Assembly: GCA_021234155.1 (NCBI GenBank)
Contig: JAJEKV010000036.1
Location: 10,923,426 to 10,987,425 of the forward strand
Reading direction: 5' to 3'
Length of the DNA stretch: 64,000 nt
Source: Isoetes taiwanensis
Lineage: Eukaryota > Streptophyta > Lycopodiopsida > Isoetales > Isoetaceae
In this document: in pieces, positions 44,556 to 56,645 of the stretch
Position numbering within the stretch: position 1 is the stretch's first letter
How the letters are laid out: each line of letters opens with the position of its first letter
The notes under the pieces: generated by a model
What the model was told of the DNA's origin: nothing
What the model saw: the letters and a program-made list of their open reading frames with translations, nothing else
Database searches by the model: none
Made by a program: the position numbers and the translations under genes

Positions 44556-47500
44556 TTTTTGAAGAACTGTGTCAGCAATATATTAAAAGAATGGTAATGT
44601 TACAAAGCAAGTGAGGAGGAAGGAGAACTGCCCCAAAGAGACAGTGATACCTCGACACTCCACAACAACTGCAACTCTACTGCTGTACAAACTGACCATC
44701 ACCATCTACCACACCCAAGAAGTCCCGCCAAATGGAAAACTTCCGCTCTACTAATCCCGGGAACACCAAAAAGCTTTGAAATAGCTTGTACCGAAGTCGA
44801 GGAATCGAGAGGCCGCAGTCAGTCAATCCCCCGAAGATCCACAACCGCCGCCGCTTCCAAATCAACCACACCAACCAAGCCACGCGACGGATGCAAGGCT
44901 TGCTGCCGCACTGGCGGCCAAGCACCGGATATACATGAAGCAAAGAATTGTTGGCTATTCAATCTCACCTGAAACAGAGCCCCGACCCAATCCCGTGCAA
45001 CCCGCAAGTGAGGGCATAAAACCGCACAATGCTCCACGGTCTCACGATGAAGGCCACAACAAGGGCAAAGAGGGCTCACACCCGCCTAAACCGACTCACA
45101 AGGACATTCACCCCGATACAATGGTGCACCACCGCCACATAAGCACCCGAACCTTCGGGTGGGGAAGTGAGCTCCATGTCCACGCCCAAACCGAAAGCCC
45201 ATCGAGAACCCGAAGCGAGACCACTTGCCCGGCAAGGGGCGAGTGTCATGAATAGCCAACACCCGGTAACAAGACCGCACAAAACAAGAAGATACAACAT
45301 CCGGATGAACCTTCCAAACCTGCACCACCACATCACCCCGAGGGACTATAGGTATGTGTAGCGGAATACTCCCGCCACTTGTTCCCGTGATAGCCCTGGT
45401 CACCGTCCTTCGACGAAAAGCGAGCTCGAAAGAACTCCCACGGCTAGTAGACCATCCCAATACCAATCCTCCAAGGTGAGCACAAAGAGCTCGCCTCCAA
45501 CGGGCTCAAGTCCGAGCATGCACAATGGGCAGCCCAAGGGCAAGTAATGCCAGGAGGTAGAGGAACCCACAAGAAAGGAGAAGAGTGGTGATAAACCGAG
45601 GCATAATCTAGCCGGAAGAGCACACGCACGTGATCCCAAGCCCGCAACACCCCCGTGGAGAAAAGGGGAGGCATGTGGGAAAGGCCGGAGACCATACAAC
45701 AAAGGCCCCGGGCAACTCTACATGCATCGCAGCATCGACTTTCCAAATGCCACACAATGGCGAAGAGATTGCCACAATAGTGCCGCACTGGAGAAGATGC
45801 TCCATCCCGAGAATGCTCCAAATAAACTTAGAGACCAACACCTTACTATGCAGTGCCAAATCCGAAATGGCCAAGCCCCCATCCTCCCTGGGGGAGACAC
45901 TTCCACCAAGCCACTTTAACAACCGCCCCATCATCCCCGCCCCACACAAAAAATGAACAATCTTATCCAAAGCATGTATCTTACCCCGGGGAGCTAACAT
46001 CGCGGATCTTTGTATACACATGAGTGCTACAAAGTAATGCGACTTGGCAATAGTGATCCTACCCGCCATGGACAACTTGCTACCCTTCCACCAATTGAGG
46101 TGTTTCGCAACCCCCAAAATCTCATCCCACACCCTCCCCATGGAAACATCCCTCCAAAGGGAATACCCAACAGCTTTAGTACACACATTACCTACGGAAG
46201 CACCTTCCAAGGGAATAGAGCCAAACAAGGGGGAGGCGGAGTCAATCGGGCCCATAATGCGAGCATTTACCCCAATTCAGAAGAATGCCCGAGGCCAAGG
46301 AGAAAGTATCCAAAGAAACCCTTCACATTCCAAAAATTCCTCTCTTCGCCACCAAGAAGAGAAAAGTGTCATCGGGCGAACCGGTTAATAATCTGGCGAC
46401 TACCATCCCCGCATCCAAGCCCATCCACCACCCCCTCCCTCCACCGCAGCCCAAAAACAATCGAGACAATGCCTCCGCCACAATCGTAAACAAAAATGGT
46501 GCCAAAGGGCACCCCCGACGCACCCTCCCTCCTAAGGAGAAAAGGCGAGGGTTCACCCCCGCACACCACCGTGAGTCCGTGGCCGACCTATGCAGCTTTC
46601 ATGATCGTTTCAGTAAAGCGTGGACCACGCAGCCCAACGCTAACATCATGGCGACAAGAACTCCCAAATCGGACACTATCATAAGCTTTGGCAAAGTCAA
46701 GCTTAAGATAGGCAATGCCTTGACTGTTCTCTCCTGCCCAATAAAGGCCCTCATAAGCCTGCGGCAACATTAGTCAAAATGTTCCTCCCGGAACAAACCC
46801 GGTGCACCTTACTAATGGAAGAAGTCAACACCGCTTCAACTTCTCGGCCGGGGCTTTCGCAATAATCTTGTACACGAGAGGACAACAAGGATATAGGCCT
46901 CCAATCATTAATAGTAGAAGGCTGCTTAACCTTAGGAATCAAGGAAATGCATGCGGTATTCAAGATCCTATCCATGTGAGAAGACTGCGGAACTCAAGAT
47001 ACACCGGTACAATGCACTCACCATCCCACTCCCAATAAGTCGAAAGAACTCCACAGGGGATGCCATCCAGCCCAGGACATTTATCCTTGGCCATGCACAT
47101 ACATGCCTCTGCTAAATCCTCTCCGAGAGCTCCCGCTCCAAGCTCTCACGTTGATGAGGCAAAATAGATGGTTTAACAGCCCCAAAACAAGCTCCCCGCA
47201 TCTCCTGCTCATAGGGAAGAGTCGCGGCTTTGCGCAAAAAACCCCGAGAAATGAGCATGCACATACCTCTGCAACTCAGGGGGATCCTCCAAAGTCCGCC
47301 ATCGCAAAAGCAAGGGGCGCCATAGATGCTTTGCATATCGCCACCGCCTAGTAGCTCACAAGAACACCGAACTTGTATCCCCTCCTTCAACCAGGTAAGG
47401 GCTGCCTTCACACGCCTCATGCACTTTAACCTGCTCCAAAGCAACAATACGCCGCAACACCGCATTCTCCCTAATGCCATCGGCAGGTCGTGCCCGAATC

Positions 47501-48294
47501 TTCTCAACTCCCCGATAAAGACTATGCAACTCCTGCCGCTCCTGCTGCACACGCCTACCAAAGACCTTAGCAAAACGCTTCACCCTGGCCAACGCAGTCA
47601 CCATACCAGACATACCCTTCAGAGATGAAAAGGTATCAAGCCACAACTCCTGGCACTGGGCCGAGAAATCCGCATCAGCCAGAAGCCGGGTGTTCAAACG
47701 GAACACCGTCCGAGAAGGCCGAGAGGCAACCGCAGCACTCCTGACCGGACAAAACTTGAGGGTAATGATCAAAATGGAGGTAGACGTAATGTTACTCCGG
47801 CACAAAGAGGGCACACCATCCAATGCGCATGGGGAAGCATAGCACCGGTCATGCCTAGCATACGCCCGGCCCGCACCAATCTGCCTATTACAATAGGTGA
47901 AAGACAAGTCCCCAGGGACCTCAACCAAGGCCAAATCCTGCAACAAACGAGACCACTGGTCCCTCTCAAATCCCTGCACAAGCTGGGTGCCAGAACCAGA
48001 GCGATCTTCTACTCGCTCTACCATATTGAAATCCCCTAACAACAACCAAGCAACCTGCAACCCACCAAGGGCTCGCAACTTATTCCGGACTGTGGCCCAC
48101 AAAGCACCCCGCTGAGAAGGCTGATTAGGGGCATAAACATTAACAATCCCCCACTCTTGCCCGCCCTCCAACCACTTAATTATTGCCCACCGACCAAACC
48201 TGTCTGCTGCAGAGTATGTGACCTGCACATCCATCTTCCAAGCAATAAGAGTACCCCCACTAGTCCGCCCAGAAGAAGAAGCAATAAAGCCGAA
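44556..48294 (-). mobile_element. 5'-truncated LINE with 17-bp target duplication
   Basis: A minus-strand plant-type LINE of 3739 bp is flanked by exact 17-bp direct repeats. Its short poly-A tail appears as T's at 44556-44560. The 5' end is truncated inside the endonuclease domain, so ORF1 is missing. Order on the minus strand: endonuclease (48.29-47.8 kb), linker, reverse transcriptase (46.98-46.3 kb), connection domain (46.25-45.6 kb), zf-RVT (45.08-44.97 kb) and C terminus ending FVQQ at 44677. It belongs to the same family as the copy at 31.56-32.5 and 42.2 kb. The frames are broken several times, often at CAG/CTG sites. Confidence 0.92.
44677..48294 (-). pseudogene. LINE ORF2 (endonuclease, reverse transcriptase, zf-RVT), 5'-truncated and frameshifted
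   Basis: The frame 47356-48294 enters the endonuclease at FGFIASSSGRTSGGTLIAWK and contains GIVNVYAPN, the catalytic WLLLGDFNMVE and ITSTSILIITLKF (damaged SDH-type box). Reverse-transcriptase blocks follow in changing frames: ISLIPKVKQPSTINDWRPIS, LKLDFAKAYDSV, RRGCPLAPFLFTIVAEAL and a damaged active site (FARPDDT-like, where FADDT is expected). Further on come GSKLSMAGRITIAKSHYF, a zinc-binding CPCCGLHRETVEHCAVLC block, and WLIWKRRRLWIFGG to LRYKLFQSFLVFPGLVERKF. The first 15 codons of the open frame, upstream of 48294, are flanking DNA. Dead as sequenced. Confidence 0.88.
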
Positions 48295-48311
48295 CTGCAA
48301 TAGTGATAATT
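48295..48311. repeat. LINE target-site duplication, right (17 bp)
   Basis: Exact repeat of 44539-44555 at the 5' (right-hand) side of the minus-strand LINE. Confidence 0.9.
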
Positions 48312-50213
48312 GAAAAACAAAGACTCTCACTTTACACAAGAGAGTCCGATAAGAGTTGTACCCCCTTTGTCAACAAGGCTAAGGTTAGGGTGCATCCCCA
48401 TTGTACAAAAACTGGGTTTGCCATGTTATCAAAACTGGGTTCCTACAATCTATTATGCACATACCATTCCCATTACTGTGGGTGAACTTTTGGTTCCTTG
48501 GCGAGCTACATAACAAATCGGAACTCAGGTACAAGACAAACATAACTGCTAGAGGACAAATGAGCTTGCTAGAAGACAAATCCAAGGCTGAATTGGGCAA
48601 TTCCGAAGTCCTTGAGAACTTCTGAAGAAAGAGAAGGTGCGTTGGACTCGTCAGCAGAACTTCGATGCCTTGAAGGTAATGGGAATGCTTTTTTCTTGGC
48701 TGGATTTGCCATATTGCAAAGTCAGGCTTGGATAACGGCCTAATGGGGATGAGCCCTTAGGCTATCTCTATTTTTATGTTTTTGGCTTAAGCCCAACAAT
48801 GCTAGGTGATTGCATAGATATGCCATGGAATTGCAAATGGTAGAGAAAAACACAAAAAGCTTTAAGAAAGTCTCTCTTCCAAACAAAATCAACGTGACAT
48901 CTAGTATGTTCTATTATTTCGTTTGGTATTTGGGGAGGGTATCTCTGGCATGGTTGGGCCTAGATTTGGCGGCTGTATTGTATTGCAAATCGTATTTTGA
49001 GGGTATTTTTGCAGCGGTTTGAGCTGCTTATTGGCGTATATGCCAAAGAAATTTCATGGTGTGATGGTGTGAATTTAGAAAGAAATTTTGGCTTCTGGCT
49101 TTGGAGATCGGGTGGAGAGGTCAGGGACTGATGTCGCTGGAGAGGTCCGGGCTTGAGGCGCAGAGGAGGATGAGAAGGGGTGGGATGAGAAAGGGCGCAG
49201 AGGAGGAGACGGCTTGCTGGTTTAGGCCGATTCTGCTTGAGGTCGATTCATTTGTGTTTTGTTAGGAGAATCCGGTGTTGAAGAGGCGGCATAGAGAATC
49301 CGCTCTGCTTGGGCATGGAGAATGCGGATCTGCTTGGGCAGTGCATAGAGAATCCGGTCTGCTTGGGGTGTGCGGGAGTAGGCGGATTGGGGCAGAGACT
49401 GGATGCCTTCACGTTCTTGTTTTTTTTTCCTTCTTCTTCTAACTATGTGCAGCCGGATATGGATTTGCTGTGGGCGTGGAGCCGGAGCATGGTGAAGGCC
49501 TGCAATTTCTTCGCTGAATCTCATGGCTCCGGCTCCGGATGCGTTGCCATCTGCAATGCATGCCAGCAGGGGCATGGTTGACCTTGTTTTTTTTTTTTAA
49601 ATCTTCTATGTGCAGCATTTGCACCATTGGAAGTGGCGGGCGTTTTGCTGGCCAAAAATTTAATGGCCCTTGATTTGGCACAGAGGAGAGAATATTCCAA
49701 ACATCAAAGGTAAAAAATCAGAGATGAGGAAAAACCCGATAAAGAATGGAAAATAATGAAGCACATTTTGTTGGCATTAATTTTGTAACCTTTTCAACCC
49801 ATATCACACTTTCATGAGAAATATAAGTAATTAGCGTAGATATTGATACCGGTTTTATACTCATGTTGGAAAATACAATACAAGTATACTATATTTCTAG
49901 TAATATGTTCTTCGTATTACAAACTATTATGTTTATTGGACCAAAATATTGATGAATACTTTTACCTTGGCTAACATAGGCACACATTAGTCTTTTAAAA
50001 CGCAAGGGTACAAAAAGAAAACGACAATTATGTTATTTTGTCATTCCATAAAATTTAGGTACATGTTCTTCCAAGACCATACACACGTCATTAAATATAC
50101 ACACTTCCTACATGACAATTTATTCCATTATTCAAAAGCAAGAAATAATGCACTTGGAAAGGATTTAAAGGGCAGACCAAGTTGATTTCATTAGGATAGG
50201 TATCGAGTAAAAG
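48312..50213. other. Spacer upstream of the pectinesterase gene
   Basis: No gene is recognised. At 48905-49035 and 49590-49690 the DNA resembles 8440-8570 and 11925-11995 respectively (diverged dispersed repeats). Near 49285-49390 a 'gcatagagaatccg-c/g-tctgc' unit recurs. The last few hundred bases should contain the pectinesterase promoter and leader, but no TATA box can be assigned with confidence. Confidence 0.45.
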
Positions 50214-52111
50214 ATGGTGGCAACAAGAGCACTACAAATAAGTTTACTGATGCTTACATTCTCAACAATTGCATGCAATAATCTGAGTCTGTTATGCCAA
50301 GAAACACAATTTCCAACTCACTGCCTCAGTTTTATGAGCAAGCAAGCAAAGGATGTGATCACTGCACCAGATTCCAGAGGCTTGGCAGCAGCCATGGTGA
50401 AGGATCTTGTGAACAACACAAGATCTTCTATGGATCTGTCAAAGTGGATCTTATCTAATACCAGCACTGCACATTCATATTCTGAGGATCTTAATGCAGT
50501 GCTGTCGAGCTGTGGCGAAATGTTGGAAGATTCCTTATATAGAATCAAAATGAGTCAACATTTGGATTTTCAAAATTCCTCTTCACTGGAAGATGCACAA
50601 CATTTCCTTAGTGCAGCACTCACATACCACACTGACTGCATTGATGATCTGTCCCAACTTTCCGCTCCGCTGCTGCAAACTGCACAAACTTTAGCAGATA
50701 AACTGCAGCAAGAGGCTGTGCCACTGCTGAGCAACACCCTCTACTTTTTGGGCAGAACTTGGAGGTCCACATACAAGTACAGCAGTGGTAATAATACCAA
50801 GATGATCGAGGGCATCAGTATGCCGTATTTAGAAAGACCAAACTGGATGACTGAACGTGATCTTTACCTTGCCAATGCTCCAGTAGAGGATCTGAGACCA
50901 TCAGCAATAGTCTCAAAAAGTTCAGTGAGGTTTCAGAATTCCAGAGTTTCAGTATTTTATACCATTCAAGATGCAGTTGACAGTGCCCCTCTTAATGGCA
51001 GGGCCAGATACATTATCTACATCCCTGAAGGTGTTTATGAAGAAGAGGTACATCCATGCTTTTAGCTGTTTTCTCTCAAGGAACAAAGGCACACAAAATC
51101 TAACAGCTTTGGTGACAAGTGCAGGTAAATGTTCATAGAGACCTAACCATGTTGATGTTTGTCGGAGATGGCGCAAATCGAACAATTCTAAAACATAACA
51201 AGAGTGTGGCTTCTCAAGTTTCGACATACTATACTGCTACACTTGGTTTGGTTCTTCTCTTTAAACCCTACCTAACACCATCCATACATGCTTCTTGAAC
51301 CATATAGTAACAATGATGGGCAAAAAGAGAGGTGCGGGATGCATGGAAGCATGGTGGTGATGGTGATAAGCCTATATAATAATATAAAGCTTCATTTTGT
51401 TTTCTTTTGCTTGTCGATGCAGGAATAAATGGGGATCATTTTCTGGCTAGGGATATTGGAGTAGAAAACACTGCAGAGCAAGATAAAGGGCAGGCAGTGG
51501 CAGCCAGAGTTAGGGCAGATAAGTCTGCATTTTACAGGTGTTCATTCAGAGGGCATCAAGACACACTGTATGCACATTCACTAAGACAGTTCTACAGAGA
51601 CAGCAGCATACAGGGAACCATAGATTTCATATTTGGAAACTCTGCAGCAATATTCCAACACTGTGATATAAGAGTAATACCTGGCAGATCGGACTCCGGA
51701 ACGAGCACGTTGACCGCTCAGGGGCGTTCTGATTCCAACCAGGCGACCGGCTTGGTGTTCCAGGGGTGCAGCGTTTCTGCAGACGGGGAGTTTTTGGAAG
51801 GGTACGAAGCAGATCCGGCCAGACACAGGGTGTTCTTGGGCCGGCCCTGGAAACCCTTTGCTAGGGTTGTGTTTGCTGATACTTATATGGCCCAAATTGT
51901 GGATAAAAGAGGATGGTCAAGTTGGGACGCCTCTGAGAACGATACTAACGTTTTTTTTGCAGAGTATAATAGCTATGGCCCTGGAGCTGCCCAAATCAAG
52001 GATCGGATTTCTTGGTCTGTTCAGCTCAATTATACCCAGGTTGCTGCTTTCTCTGTTCCCAATTTCATTGATGGGTGCCAGTGGCTCATGGTGGTTTGCT
52101 TGCCCTTTTAG
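50214..52111 (+). CDS. Pectinesterase/pectinesterase inhibitor (three exons)
   Basis: Exons 50214-51047, 51125-51245 and 51423-52111 join in frame to 547 residues; introns are 51048-51124 and 51246-51422 (both GT..AG). A hydrophobic signal peptide (~1-21, ALQISLLMLTFSTIA) leads into a PMEI-like pro-domain with the expected cysteines (LCQETQFPTHC, LSSCGEM, HTDCID), then the catalytic domain from about residue 225. Catalytic blocks are FVGDGANRT, KGQAVAARV (Q342), GHQDTLYAHSLRQFY (Q364/D365), GTIDFIFGN (D386) and LGRPWKPFARVVF (R459/W461). All residues of the known active site are present. The enzyme removes methyl esters from wall pectin after secretion; the pro-domain is normally cleaved. The C terminus (GCQWLMVVCLPF) departs from the usual WLP.TGVPF ending. 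The third exon and downstream region are duplicated at 61.7-64 kb. Confidence 0.93.
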
Positions 52112-53443
52112 AAGACTCGGTGATTAAATGAACCAATATATCTCCTTATAACTCAGTTTGGATATTCACAGTCCGTTGTTACATAAGGACTGGAAAATCA
52201 ATGCCTGTTACTCTCTTAGTTTCTATAGACAAAATCAAACTTGCGTTTGGTATAGATATAAGAATCACTTGCTTCATGCATGAATGCTCACGCAATTCTC
52301 TATCTTCACCGTTGCATGTTATATTATGAAGAGATTAGCTCTCATCTTCTTATCTGAATCCGAACTTGAATCTACGAGTAGACCTACATATGCCATAGAA
52401 AAGACCAATGCCCGGATGGAAATTTGGCGTTGAAAATCAGTAACCTCCGAATACAGTTAATTGAAGGCAATAGAAGCCTTTCGAAGCACAAGGATATGCT
52501 AAACCAAGTATTTAGTACAAGTATTCGATACTAGCAATATTCCGTGTTCCATAGAAAACCAGTAATAATCTCCAATGGCAATCTTTGCAAAAACATAAGG
52601 CAATTGTCCATGGAAAAGAAACCTAGCTATACAAACGTATGTGTGAGCCTAAAATTGCACTATATGGGAGCAAGGAAATGGGGATCCTATTTACAACAAA
52701 AGAGCCGTGCGACTGATGGCAGTTGGAAGCAGGTTTTCCATTTGTCGACAAAACATGAGAACCATTTAGTTACTCCCATACTATAGTAATTGGGGTTCCA
52801 TTGTCGACAATTGGGGAGGAAGTGACTGGTTGCATAAAAAGAGATAAAGGTAGAGAGAGCACTATTTTTATGTAATTAGCACTAGTGACCATTTTGATGA
52901 TGGTCACTTCATCTTTTGGTGAGATTTAAGGCAAGTAGTGGAGGGGCTCAAATAGTGTCCTTTGTACGTTTATGTAAGGAAATGCATGAGCTCATTGTTT
53001 CGCAACAAATAGTTGGCTCGTCACTGGTAGGTTTTTCACATGAGGATCCAAAAGAGCAGCAACCAAGGAGGTGGGGGTGACCAGCTGTGCAGCACTGATG
53101 ATTTACCCTCCAGCTGCAACAGTTTCGCTGATGGGTCCTACTCAGTCTGTCGCGCTCTATGGGAGCATGTTTTTTTTTATGATGTGCATGTGAATCCCGC
53201 ACAATGTGGCTCACCAGTTTGTTTTGCCATGAAAAAATTTGCTTATGTCCGTTTTCTATTAACATAAACCACGGGTACCCTATGATTTCCGTTTTTTTGC
53301 TGTATTATTATTTCTTGGTAATAAAAGCTAAAAAACTCACAAGTTTATTCTGTTCATTGCAGCAACTAGTGTTGTCCCGTTCGGCTCGTCGATATTTATA
53401 AAATCAGCACGAAGACAAATATGTTTGGATTTGACATGTTTGT
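51337..53443. repeat. Segmental duplication, copy A (pairs with 61720-64000)
   Basis: From 'ggatgcatgg' in intron 2, through exon 3 and at least 1.3 kb of downstream DNA, this region is repeated in the same orientation about 10.4 kb away. Downstream of the gene the copies are nearly identical. The duplication includes intron sequence, so it arose at the DNA level. The right end lies beyond the window in copy B. Confidence 0.95.
52112..53443. other. Region downstream of pectinesterase, no gene
   Basis: It holds the 3'UTR and AT-rich spacer. The ORF at 52544-52786 is retained in copy B (63102-63344) only because the copies are recent; it has no recognisable domain. Confidence 0.5.
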
Positions 53444-56400
53444 ATATACCGTTGATTTCTAGTGTTGTGTCTAATTTTTTTTAACTCTTGGAAGATGTAA
53501 ATTTTTTGGCGAATATGTATAAAATGAGAATAGCAACTGTGGCGAAAGTGCAGGAAATCTCGAAGGATTTTATAATTTATGAAGCGAATCTTAATCAAAG
53601 GCTTGTATTCATATCAAATGATAATGCAATGCTTGCAAATGCTTAGTCGTAGAGGCAAATGTTTGAAAGCTTCAGTGACTGTACTTACATTACAATTGAC
53701 TTATGCATGTAGAATGCATTCAAATGCTAAGCCCTAATTAAAAAGGTTATTAATAACAGCATATGTTCCATTCTATTTTATTCTATTATTTCTTTTGAAA
53801 GAGTACGCACCATCGTCATTTCGTGGAGGAACATCGATGGCTAGGAATGAGGAATTCCCTCGGTGGAAGATTTTGCTTGGTAAGGAGCGGTATTTGAGAG
53901 ACTTTATTCCATCCAAACGTTATGATTAACAATCAAGATAGGGTTTGCACTATCACATATGTTTAAACATGAATTCCAAATTTGTTTATGAAGCAAAAAT
54001 TAGTAAAATTAACAACATTCTAGTTGGTAGCAAAACATTATTTTCTAGTTTCACAAGGTCTTTACACTATAATTGACATTGCTTCCCTTATAAAAGCCAG
54101 TAATAACAATGGCACAAACATTAGCTAGTACACAACTTTTTTCACTGCTATAAATTATTTGCGATCCTTATCCAGATGACATGCATTAAAGGCCTATGAA
54201 AAAAAAATTGCTATTGTATTGGTCAACGGTCAACGAAACCTTAACCTGCATTACAAGCCCACAAAAAATGTTAGTTGTATGAAGAAAAATTGGCATTGTA
54301 CTGGTCAACGGTCAACAAAATCTGAAATGGCGTTGAAATGAATTATAGAGTGAGATGTTAATGGCTTTATTTAGTGATGTTAATGGTTTTGTTGGGAAGT
54401 ATGATTTGCTTTTGACCATAAAATCTTTTGCATTTTGGGTTCATATTTATTAATGGCCAAGCTTAAGCGCCAGGGAACAAGAAAAAAAGGAAGGTTGTGT
54501 ACTAATGTCTAGCAAATCACTCATTTTTTTTCCATGCTTGAATGATAGTTATAGAATGACAATAGTTTTTGACTAAATATGTTTATCATGATTCCTAGTT
54601 TGCATGTGCTTGAAGATGTTCCATATTCAAATAAGTCATTCCTTCATGGTCAACATACAAGGAGCCCCCATTTGAAAGAATATCTCACATTTATCAACAT
54701 TCAAAAGACTGGCCTTGTCCTAGAACAGTCAAGTATCATCTTCGTAAGCGGCAAATGCTTGTAAGCGGTTAAATTGATAATGTATTATATGCACACATGA
54801 AGATGATTACCTGTACCTTTCTAGTCGTATAGGAATTCATTCAAAGGAAAGGTCTGCAATGAGGCCGGCAAAAGAAGTCGCCTCCCCAATTGAATAGTTG
54901 GGAGCAAAGGCGAGAGAAATTGCGCAGAGCCATATTAATTTCATGGAATAATTCAAAGGATAGTTTGAGGTGAACTTGCAGTGAAGGGAACAAAGTTGTT
55001 TGATGATATTTACAAGAATGAACAGTAAAAATATAAAGGGAATGTGAATATATTTGATAACAAGCCTTATCGAACCTATTGTAAATTGCAAGTTTTTATC
55101 ATCTTGTATAACTCCATGTCTCTTACTTTGTAAATTGAAGTTATAAACTTCAAAAACTTCCGATCCATTGTAATGTGATGTGACACCAAATTGAACAACC
55201 TGGTTGTTTGAAACATTAAGGAAGTACAGATAAGGAATTGTTTGCAGAGGTATTGTCTGCAGAGGTCTGAGTAGACTCACATTTGATAAACAGCTATAAT
55301 TTATGTCCAGTTATTTATGTCCAGACATAAAAGCAAGTGCATTACCTCCAAATTTATTTCAGAATATTACAAATTTCAGGTATCCTACTTCAAAGGTTTG
55401 AGGCTGCTTAAAAAATGAGTATACCTTCTAGTGATCTCAATTTGTTCAAGCTCAAAGCTAGCGCACCCACAACTATCTATCCATATATATCAACTTTGAA
55501 AAGGGACATGGTGCTAAGACGAAGGCATCCAGAGGCTAAAAACTCCATTCCTTCCATGTGTTTTGTATCTGTCAATGGGGCCTCAGGTTCTTGTTGGTAG
55601 ATGTCAACTAAGAATGAGCAGATATATTGAAGTAAGAAATATACTTAAGCTAGATGCTGGGAAAGTATGAGATATGCTTAAGCTTGTGCAACACTTTGTT
55701 TAAGTTGAAAAATTTCTATTCATGGAGGAAAAATGGTAATGCAGTTGGTTTGCAGTTCAGAGAAGTGTGCACCTGATCCAGGAAAACTACAGTTCGCTCA
55801 TCTCACTATAATGGCCCTTATGTGACGGGTATCTCATCATGACAATCAGCACTCCAACCATGTATATAACAATCTTGCCGGGGTAAGGTTAGCCCACTTA
55901 CTGTCATCCTGCAGCTCCAGAAGACTTCTGCATGTTTCACTCTCATCTTGCAGAATCCTTTTCTGCCACGTTTTTGTCCACTTCAAGTTTCCCACTAAGA
56001 TAGTCAACATCAGAAGCATGTTCATCAACATCATAATCTTGATTTGACCATGAAACCTCTTCCAAAGAGACATTCTCAATATTTCTCAAAGGATTATATC
56101 CATGCAATAATTTTGACTCGAATGTTGCATGCACAGTACAGGTGCAAGTCCAATTTTAATAGTCCAAATTTTGGAACTATTACTGTGTCCTCTAACTGAT
56201 TTCTATTACATTGTATTGGAGCCGAACTTATATTCAATGGTACGATTGTACAGTCGACTCCCATGACGGGTTCACTAAAGCAAATAATTATAGGAACTTC
56301 GTCCACATGCAGAACCTGCCCTCTTCCAGCACTTATACTTAATGGAGCTCCTGTGTTCATCTTCAAAGGTGATAAAACCAACCACTCTTGTCATCTGGCT

Positions 56401-56645
56401 CAGAAAGAATGCTTGCCTGACAAGCTCAAATTCATTTTTTGAAATGCTACTCATGGTCATTCTCAAAAGCCTTTGGTAATAACGCACCGACAGAAGCAGC
56501 ACACAAATTCTTTTATAAAACTGCACATTCTTTTATAAAGCTAGCAATAGTCTACAAGATCCATTCACGAACTCCAGTATAGCGCAAGTGCAAAAGGCGA
56601 AGACGAATAGCTGCTATCCCTCAGATGGAAGACGGCTGCAAGCTA
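53444..56645. other. Spacer with unassigned open pieces on the minus strand
   Basis: No gene is assigned. Minus-strand open pieces at 56094-56526 (NEFELVRQAFFLSQMTRVVG; VLHVDEVPIIICFSEP) and 55846-56134 (NIENVSLEEVSWSNQDYDVD) look protein-like and lie downstream of the candidate gene at 56.6-57.5 kb. They may be further exons of it, but I could not join them by phase. An ORF at 54837-55280 (-) is hydrophobic and unsupported. Confidence 0.4.

Noticed and set aside
52544-52786. 80-codon ORF conserved in both duplication copies (also 63102-63344)
   Set aside because: Conservation reflects the recent duplication of the whole region; neighbouring non-coding DNA is equally conserved and no domain is seen.
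54837-55280. 147-codon hydrophobic minus-strand ORF
   Set aside because: The composition is that of AT-rich non-coding DNA (Ile/Leu/Phe/Tyr-rich); no family motif.
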